Shown here: piece after piece, positions 57,156 through 64,000 of the stretch
Position numbering within the stretch: position 1 is the stretch's first letter
Layout of the letters: the number at the start of each line of letters is the position of its first letter
Origin: Ursus arctos
Lineage: Eukaryota; Chordata; Mammalia; Carnivora; Ursidae
Length of the DNA: 64,000 nt
Direction: 5' to 3'
NCBI RefSeq assembly: GCF_023065955.2
Contig: NC_079873.1
Span: 13,592,566 to 13,656,565 of the forward strand
Notes under the pieces: model-generated
Told to the model about the DNA's origin: nothing
Database searches by the model: none
The model's input: only the letters and a program-made list of their open reading frames with translations
Translations under genes and position numbers: made by a program

Positions 57156-57514
57156 GGTCCTTCCAAGGGCAGAGGCTGAGCTAGTACCCCTGAGGGGATC
57201 TGAGCCAAAGGGTGGAGAAGGAAGACATGGGTACAGTTGGTTATGGCCCAAAACAGCCTTCTGTAGACCCAAAGATTTCTTTACGATCATGGGCATCATC
57301 CTAAACATCCCTATAAAATTAGCACAATTCTCTACATTATTTAATATAAAATAATCTCCCCCCAATTATTGAGTAAAACCAGTGGTCCAGGAAGCTCCCC
57401 CAGCGTGTATCCTGTGGCTCCCTGAATCCCCAAGCACAACACAGTGCGCCTCGGGAGGATGCGTGAGCCCCTCTGAAAACCATGTATGTAGAGTAGTATC
57501 TTTTTAGTCAGCCA

Positions 57515-57612
57515 TTCCATGGGCTCTTTCAAAGTAGGGACTAGGCCTTTCATCTCTGCTTTCATATTGCCTGGAGGATTTTAGGTACTCAAAAAATATG
57601 ATTTTTTTGGGA
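57515..57612 (+). repeat. L2 LINE 3' end
   Basis: 'catgggctctttcaaagtaggg', 'cttttcatctctgctttcatattgcctgg' and 'taggtactcaaaaaatatg' follow the L2 3' terminus. It may belong to the same element as 57030-57155. Confidence 0.5.
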
Positions 57613-58384
57613 TGAGTGACTTTCTAGTGATATAGGGCATAACGAACCAGTGTCGTCAATCCTCAGAGACGATACTCCAGTTGTAGACCCCAGGGTCTCT
57701 ATCAGCTGACTACTCTTTCTCTAGTTAGTCTTACATTTCATCGGGCGCTGGCATTTAAGATTAATTTTTAAAACCATCTTCTTATGTTAACATTTATTCA
57801 CTGTCATGATACCAGTATTTTTTTCCACTCTCATTCACTGCAAATGCATATCTCCCCAGCAATATTATGGAGGAAATAAGTCTTAATGGGCAAAGCTGGA
57901 ACTCTAAACACCATTTGTAATTTCTTTTCCATGGGAAAATGTGTCCCGAATTAAAAAGAAAAACTTACAAATGAATTCTAGGACAGTCCAAGGCTGGAGA
58001 TGGACCGTATTCACGCATCAGATCCCCACTTCCTGCAGCTTCAGTATTATGGCTTAGTGCCCCCAGTCAGAGGGAGGAGGAGGGAAGTCTAAAGCCAGAG
58101 ACACAAAGTGACATCCCAGAATCACTGGAGGGGGTTGGGATGACCTCGGAGTGGTCTTTCCCTGAGATCTCCCAGGGTTCTTCCAGAAGCAGCAGCAGCA
58201 ACAGGCCACCTTGGATGTGTCAAAACCTTCCCAGGAAGCCGGAAAAAAATCATTCTTACAGATCCTACTGACATTTGCATCTCTATGATCCTAAAACTGT
58301 CCCCTCTCTGAGACAAATACCTGAACCATCTGTTGTCTCTCCTTTTAAAAAATCAACTTAAAAAATCTTAAATATTTATGAGGG
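57613..58384. other. Unique non-coding stretch
   Basis: No repeat or exon was recognised; an AGC-rich run 'agaagcagcagcagcaac' lies at about 58184-58202. Confidence 0.4.
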
Positions 58385-58644
58385 GAAATATTTGTTGGTG
58401 GGAATGCAAACTGGTGCAGCCACCCTGGAAAACAGTATGGAGGGTCCTCAAAAAGTTAAAAATGGAACTGCCCTATGACCCAGTAATCGCACTACTAGGT
58501 ATTTACCCAAAGGATAAAAAAATACAGATCCGAAGGGGTACATGCACCCCGATGTTTATAGCAGCATTATCCACAAGAGCCAAGCTATGGAGGGAGCCCA
58601 AATGCCCATTGATTGATGAATGGATAAAGATGTGTATATATATA

Positions 58645-58699
<55 letters not shown>

Positions 58700-59106
58700 G
58701 AATACTACTCAGCCATAAAAAATAATGAAATCTTGCCATTTGCAGTGACATGGATGGAGCTAGAGAGTATTATGCTAAGCGAAATAAGTCAGTCAGAGAA
58801 AGACAAATACCATATGATTTCACTCATATGTGGAATTTAAGAAACAAAACAAACGAACATGGCAGGAGAAAGAGAGAAAAACCAAGAAACAGTCTCTTAA
58901 CTCTAGAGAACAAGCTGCTGCTTACCCAGGGGGAGCTGGGTGGGGGATGGGTGAGACAGGCAATGGGAATGAAGGAGGGCACTTGCTGGGATGAGCACCG
59001 GGTGATGTATGGAAGTGTGGAATTACTGTATTATACACCTGAAGCTAATATTGCCCTGTATATTAACTAGGTGGAACTTAAAACTTGGGGGACCAAAAGA
59101 AATATT
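58385..59106 (+). mobile_element. L1 LINE 3' end split by a TG/TA microsatellite
   Basis: The body is about 58393-59098. It starts 'tgttggtgggaatgcaaactgg', encodes the ORF2 C-terminal part ('[16 protein letters not shown]', '[17 protein letters not shown]', then 'MEYYSAIKNNEILPFAVTWM') and runs into the 3' UTR ('gagcaccgggtgatgtatgg', 'ctgtattatacacctgaagc'). A microsatellite at 58630-58694 sits just before 'MEYYSAI' and breaks the frame. 'gaaatatt' occurs at 58385-58392 and 59099-59106 and may be a short target duplication. A pure A-tail is lacking, so the copy is not recent. Confidence 0.92.
58630..58694. repeat. (TA)n/(TG)n microsatellite inside L1
   Basis: TG and TA runs ending in about 40 bases of pure TA. 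It is placed in the ORF2 region where L1s carry a natural short TA-rich word. The peptides 'IYIYIY' in all frames are artefacts. Confidence 0.97.
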
Positions 59107-60445
59107 AGGAAAGGAGCTCCTATGTGCAAAGCAACTTATTCTTTGGAAAACTCCCACTGCTTCCCTTTCCTTCTTTTAGAAATTACTCTAAACCCAAACC
59201 CTCCAAGAATGGGCTAAACCATGCCTCAGTTCTCCTCCGCATCACACTTCAGGTGGTAAAACATGGTTAGAGGGCTTCTGCCAAGAAGGGCAGACGTCTC
59301 TACGTGGCTTCTGCAGTGGCGCTCCCGCTGCACCATAGGGACCACTGCTTATCCCCACCTGGTCACGTGTCTTTCTGTTCCCTTTGACCCCATCCTTAAA
59401 TGAAGAAATCTTCCCTTCCGACTGGGCATGTGATACTATTTTTATGTCTGCTCTGATCTGGAAGTTTCAGTTCTGATTCCAGCTGGAAGGCAACTCATGG
59501 AGGTCCCAGCCTAGAGCCTGAATCCAATGTCCTGGCCACATCTTAGACTGGGAAAGGCTGTTGGAAAGCAAGTTCGGAGCCTGAACTGGGAGACACTACA
59601 AACACTGGTGTAGAGAGGGGTTTTTAAACTCATAAAGTGTTTCAGTAAAACATCCCCCTTTCTGGAACATAATGAGTACATGTTTAACCACAAATGTAGA
59701 AAAACTGTTTAGGGTACAGACCAACATATTTTCTCAGGACTACAAAGAAGGTTTCTTTCTCTCTCCTTCTCCTTTATATGCTCCTTATAAAACCTTGCCA
59801 GAGTCAACTAAAATGGACCCCCTTTCATTACATACATTTTTTTCCCAAGAAGTAAAATGAACCCAATTCATTCATTCACTCAGCAGTGTAAATACCAAAT
59901 GAGAAAAACCCATAGACGTATAGACGTAAATACTGCCCCTGTAATTATTTTTTGTGTTTGTATAACTAGAGGGCACTGAGAGAAGAAAGAAATTATTCAA
60001 AGTTCAAAGGTTCCCAGATTTACTAAGACACTAAGGAAAAACAAGCCCAAGCATCCACATGTGAAAAGAGCCGAACAATGAACTAATCGTTACTTACCAG
60101 CATTTTCTTCAAAAGAAACAGCTTTTGTTGAAACTGGTGAGAATTCCAAATGCTGAACCTTTTTTTCCTATTAAATAAAGTTAGTAATTAATGTGGTGAT
60201 TAAGAAGAGTGCAGGGGTTGATTTCGTTCTGTTGAAACTGCAACGTACAGCCGAGGTTGAGAACCATTATTTCTTCCTTTCTCAGATAGTTCAATTTGGC
60301 CCTAATTTAGTTTGTAATTATTCCTTTCTTCCTTTTGAAGGTATCAATCCATCTCCAAGTTTCCCCAAGTGTGTGGGAAGAGAAGGGCAGACATCTCTTT
60401 CCCCCTCCCAGGTGTAGCTGTGGATACCCTATCTTCTTCGGACGG
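59107..60445. other. Unique stretch
   Basis: No exon was recognised. Tiny old-repeat scraps may be present near 60190-60265 (a MIR-head-like 'gtggtgattaagaagagtgc' and a MER5-like 'gccgaggttgagaacc'). Confidence 0.4.
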
Positions 60446-60449
60446 CATG

Positions 60450-60485
60450 GCCGCCATTGTTGACTATTACGTAACTGACGTCACA
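60450..60485. promoter_or_regulatory. SOX plus twin bZIP motif cluster
   Basis: 'ccattgtt' (60454-60461) is a SOX-family consensus. 'ttacgtaa' (60467-60474) is the NFIL3/PAR-bZIP palindrome. 'tgacgtca' (60476-60483) is the full CREB/ATF palindrome, one base after it. All lie within 30 bases next to a CpG-bearing 'cggacggcatggccgcc'. Binding is inferred from known consensus sites. Confidence 0.45.
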
Positions 60486-60889
60486 TGCTAACATCCTGGT
60501 AGTTCTTCTTGCTCCGAGACATTGCTCTCCTACCTCCTGGAGGGGTTATGGGGTTATGTGTTGGCATTTATAGTCTTTAAGCACATCATCTCTCCTCCTC
60601 TTCCTTCCATCCACTGATTGTCTCTTGAGGGTGTCTCTGGGCCACCCACCTTGGTGATTCTTTTCCCAAAACCATGTGACTCCCCATCAGCCTGACAAGT
60701 CCGGCATTGGAGGAGGAAAGGTGTCCTTCTGGGACTGAAGGCTGTCTGTAGGAAGCCTCCCTGAACTGGCACTTCCGTGGGACGTGATTGAGATGATGTG
60801 AAGACTTTGAGCTGACAGTATTTGGAGCCATCAAAAAGGACTTATTTTGTTTTTGTTTTATTTCACTTCAGTTAATGGAATTTGTGTTC

Positions 60890-61197
60890 AAACCAGCAAT
60901 TCTCAACCAGTAGTATTTGTTTTCACATGTGGCTAGAAATTTATTTTAAATAACTTCCTTAGTTAACCCTTTCTGTGTAACAAATCACCCCAATATTTAG
61001 TGGCTTAAAAATTAATGGGAGAGTCTGTTGCTCTGGGCTGGCTCAGTTGAACTCTGCAGGGCTTGCTTTTCGTCTGCTGTCATTCATCTGGGGCTGGATG
61101 ACCTAGGGTGGCCTCACTCACATGTCAGGTAGTTAGCACGCTGTGGGCCAGAATAAGGGGAGCAGTTGGGCCACGTGTGCCTCATCATCTTAGTTTT
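60890..61197 (+). repeat. MaLR/ERVL-type LTR relic with a hAT scrap upstream
   Basis: From about 60967 the wording 'gtgtaacaaatcaccccaatatttagtggcttaaaa', 'gggctggctcagttgaactctgcagggc' and 'ggtggcctcactcacatgtc' matches the start of MaLR-like LTRs. 'ccagcaattctcaaccag' at about 60893-60910 resembles a hAT terminal repeat. No viral coding sequence is present. Confidence 0.5.
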
Positions 61198-62285
61198 GGG
61201 GCTACAAATTATTTCACATTTTTGAGTTGCGCATAGCTTGTTTTTTCTTTATAGTCTAGATATATTGTGGAATTTTGGAAACCCACCATCAGGAAAGAAA
61301 GCTTTGAAATAATACAAGTTGGGCAGCAATGGATGGGAATGATATTCTCTCAGAAAGGATGCATTTACAATGGATAGGGTTTTCAAACATACCTCAGAGC
61401 TCTAAGTAGTGAAGTTGGTCTTTGAGGGCTAGAGGGGGCCAGATTGGGCAAAACTTCTGCTTCTCTTCCGATGCATTCCATCGGGCTCCATTTTGGCTAA
61501 ATCATCATAATTCCCACCAAGACAGCACAGAATGATAATGGTTTTATTTATTATTTTATATGCATTGCCAGTATATGCAAAGCTTTATAGCTTGCCATAA
61601 ATCGAGAGGGATTATCACAGCTGTTACTTATTTTAACAGGTCACAATACAGTAGTTTATGCCAGATGGTTTGGAGAATTTTGAGAGAGAAATTTTATACA
61701 GGCAGCCATATAGATACTAGCGTGGGTGGTTGCACCCTGAAATTAATTTGCATTTGTTATGATATAAAATATATATGAATAAACACATAGCTCCTTATGA
61801 ACGAGTGAGCCATTTTATAGCCCTGATTTCTTCTGGAAGTCGTGGGGTCTCTTGTGAGCAGTGGCGGGGCAACGGCAGGAGTAGTGTGCTGCTAAGGAGG
61901 GATGGGCGATGCGGCTCCGCCACACCCACTGCCATGAAGGGGATCTCCAGCCTGCTTCGGGGACGTGAACTCTGGAGGCAAACCTGGGTTTCCAGCATTG
62001 GAGCCAAAAAGACTAAGGCAGGGAAGCCGCCCCCCCCCCCCATAAACATAAGGAGAGGGTGTGTATGGTGGAGCATAGAGCTGAAATTGGGATCCCCAAG
62101 GTCACAAACAAGGTCATTCTGGGGCAAAAAGTTTACCCAGCCTGCACAGAAGGCAGAACATATTATCGCCCTTGCAGATGCTATAGTTTATGTGTAGAGT
62201 GGTCAGTCCTGGGTGATCAGCAGAAATGGGAAGAAAAACTAAGCATGGATGATCAGCAATCATCTCGGAAGGTATTTTTGGTTCC
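61198..62285. other. Unique stretch with a poly-C run
   Basis: A C12 run lies at 62030-62041. No exon was recognised. The overlapping frames at 61775-62197 and 61795-62127 mirror each other. Confidence 0.4.
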
Positions 62286-62365
62286 CGGTGTCACAGAATG
62301 ATAGACTTTCAGAATGACAGACCTAGAGAAAACCTGATAGATCATTTCTACCCTCCTTGTTTCAT
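62286..62365. repeat. Ancient repeat, 'agaatg...agagctagaa' type
   Basis: 'cacagaatgatagactttcagaatgacag', 'cctagagaaaacctgatagatc' and 'catagatgaagaaacag' resemble the ancient repeat also seen at 7738-7862. Family not assigned. Confidence 0.4.
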
Positions 62366-63424
62366 AGATGAAGAAACAGACCAAGAGGATCATTTAAATA
62401 TGGTCGTCTTGGTTCTTTGATTAAAAAAAAGTAAAATCAGACTATCAAGGTGTTTGGACTCTGTCAGCTTCCTCCAATCTCTGTCTCATTGATCTGCCCC
62501 ACCAGCTCCTCTCCTGGGTCTTGCTTCGTGCTGGGAGAGGACCACATCCCCACCTATCAGAATAATCCAGAGACCAGGTCCAAAGCACAGCTCGATTTTC
62601 TTGGTAAATCGCCCCAAGACATAAAGGTAATACCACCTCTGGAACAGGAATAAAATTATTTAGCCTTTTCAAGTCAATTCTTCTAGCTCCTATAAGTTAG
62701 GAGCCAACTAATATCTGTTGGTGTCCACAGAATAATTAGGCAGAAAAGGTGAGTTTAAAACAGATTTGGAGCATATACTGGGCTTAATCTATGTGCAGAA
62801 AAATCAGAAAGTGACAGTATTTCGAAAGCTGAATAGCCCATGAATGTCAAGAGACAGAACTAGAACCTTTATTATGGATTCCCTCAAGATGACTAGTAGA
62901 AAAATGGAAAGTTTGTAGGCTACATAATGCTGAAATGCCCCACTGATTCCAGAGATGCTGAGCTTCCGATAACTTCAGCTCTTTGGAACACAGCACTAAG
63001 CCTGAAAGCAAGTGAAGGGAGCTTCCCAAGGCTGCAAATAGTTGTCAGCAAGCCTGTGCACTTTATTAAGAACCTTGCTTAGATTTTTGCTTAGACCATG
63101 AGTGACTCTTATTTAATGAACATATGATACCCAGCCATGGTGTCTTCTTTCTTCAGCTCACTGTGGATTCAAACCATGGGGAAGGAGCTAGAAGAAGGGT
63201 GAAAGAGGAATGACAGTGGAGAGTGAAATATCAAGGAAAGAGCTTGGAAATCCAAAAAGGAGTCTTTGAAATGTGTTACCATAGAGACCAATAATAAGCC
63301 TTCCTAATAAAGACCCTAAGTAATCACCAAAGCATAAAATTGTGTTTCGTATCATCTGATTAAAAAGATAGGAAAGTGAATTTTTCAAGGTAGGCTAAAT
63401 TCTGGTAATAAAATCCCCAACATT
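62366..63424. other. Unique non-coding stretch
   Basis: No repeat or exon was recognised. Confidence 0.4.
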
Positions 63425-63695
63425 CAGAGACTTATTTCTCACTTACACTGTAGGCTAATGCAGGTCAGCATACAGTCATGTGGGTACCAAGACTCCTTCC
63501 ATCTTGGGGCTCCAGCACCCCACAGAGCATCTGTGTCTAGTCAGCAGGGGAGAGAAGGGAGTGTGTGTAGGAACGGGTAGGAGTTTTTGTGGGCCAGGCC
63601 TGGAGGCACACGTTCCTTTCCCCCCATTCTCCTGGCTAGCATTCGGTTACATGGCCGCACCTGACTGCAAGGGAGGCCGGCTGTAGGGGAAGGAC
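63425..63695 (+). repeat. Old MaLR-type LTR relic (MLT1-like), plus strand
   Basis: 'acttatttctcacttacactg', 'agactccttccatcttggggctcc', 'cagcaggggagagaag', 'tttttgtgggccaggcctgg' and 'catggccgcacctgactgcaagggaggcc' match the relics at 45065 (same strand) and 33243 (opposite strand). It is a fragment of a solo LTR. Confidence 0.5.
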
Positions 63696-63884
63696 AGAGA
63701 CAGCCTGGTGAACAGCTAAGTCGTCAATTTCTTCCGGGGCAAGTGTAAAATATGCTTTAAGATAACGAGGGGCTTCAGGAAACTGCTCGTGGTTGGATAA
63801 ACTTTAGTTCCGTGCAAAATCACCTATGGAGACTTCTGTATTTCCTGGCAGTGCCAGGTAAGGGAGGTATTTATGCCTTGAGCC

Positions 63885-64000
63885 ACAGTATAGATCATAG
63901 GCTGACAAACTACAGCCCACGGGCCAAATCTCACCTGCCGCCTGTTGTTGTGGATAAAGTTTTATTGGAACACAGCCACATCCATTCGTTTATGCCTTGC
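63885..64000 (+). repeat. hAT-Charlie element, cut by the window end
   Basis: 'aggctgacaaactacagcccacgggcc', 'cacctgccgcctgttgttg' and 'aaagttttattggaacacagccac' are the 5' part of a common short hAT-Charlie element. The window ends inside it. Confidence 0.75.

Noticed and set aside
56701..57354. 217-codon plus-strand ORF, the longest in the window
   Set aside because: No recognisable domain, high Pro/Ser/Phe/Thr from pyrimidine-rich DNA, and its second half lies in L2-derived sequence.
58503..58751. 'IYIYIY' peptides as a possible membrane protein
   Set aside because: They are a translation of the TA microsatellite inside an L1.
1..64000. CRISPR arrays, operons, phage or bacterial mobile systems
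   Set aside because: SINE, LINE, MIR and LTR content shows mammalian nuclear DNA; no regularly spaced direct repeats or bacterial gene layout.

Overview
The window looks like 64 kb of non-coding mammalian nuclear DNA, either an intron or intergenic. I found no exon, RNA gene or conserved protein outside mobile elements. The longest non-repeat open frames (about 200-217 codons) show no family I recognise and behave like chance ORFs. The organism is almost certainly a caniform carnivore. The window holds five tRNA-derived Can-SINEs, ending in a TC tract and A-rich tail or in a shorter A-rich form, and L1 3' ends of carnivore type. The Can-SINE at 4148-4347 has the internal wording I associate with bears and pinnipeds, so an arctoid such as a bear, panda or seal is my best guess. 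That placement is from memory and unverified.

Layout: 0-10 kb is unique sequence with MIR and L2 relics, three Can-SINEs, old L1M 3' ends (6.1-7.0 kb), a TG microsatellite (8.04 kb) and a 230-bp GGAT/GGAA array (9.8-10.05 kb). 10-20 kb is mostly unique, with a CpG-dense patch (13.46-13.88 kb), L1M fragments (14.47-15.29 kb) and a MER20. 20-35 kb carries L2 and MIR relics, two copies of one hAT-Charlie family, an old MaLR-type LTR, and AT-rich stretches that look like conserved non-coding elements (about 32.3-32.7 and 33.7-33.9 kb). 36.1-37.27 kb is a 5'-truncated L1 on the minus strand that keeps a 200-codon open C-terminal ORF2 segment. It abuts an approximately 700-bp CpG-dense segment (37.27-37.97 kb). 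38-42 kb holds a third hAT-Charlie copy, a tiny L1 insertion with an 18-bp perfect target duplication, and another L1 3' end. 47-50.4 kb is a GC-rich block with a CpG-dense core (49.68-50.2 kb). 51-64 kb has a Can-SINE, MIR, L2 and MaLR relics, an L1 3' end split by a TG/TA microsatellite (58.39-59.10 kb), a compact SOX and bZIP motif cluster (60.45-60.48 kb) and the start of a hAT-Charlie element cut by the window edge.

No genes can be described as working together. The functional content most worth following up is regulatory: the CpG-dense patches, the AT-rich candidate conserved elements and the motif cluster. The rest records retrotransposition, mostly old, with a few younger insertions (4.1 kb, 36-37 kb and 39.0 kb). 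I found no convincing new biological system. Repeat family names come from recalled consensus patterns and not from a database search.
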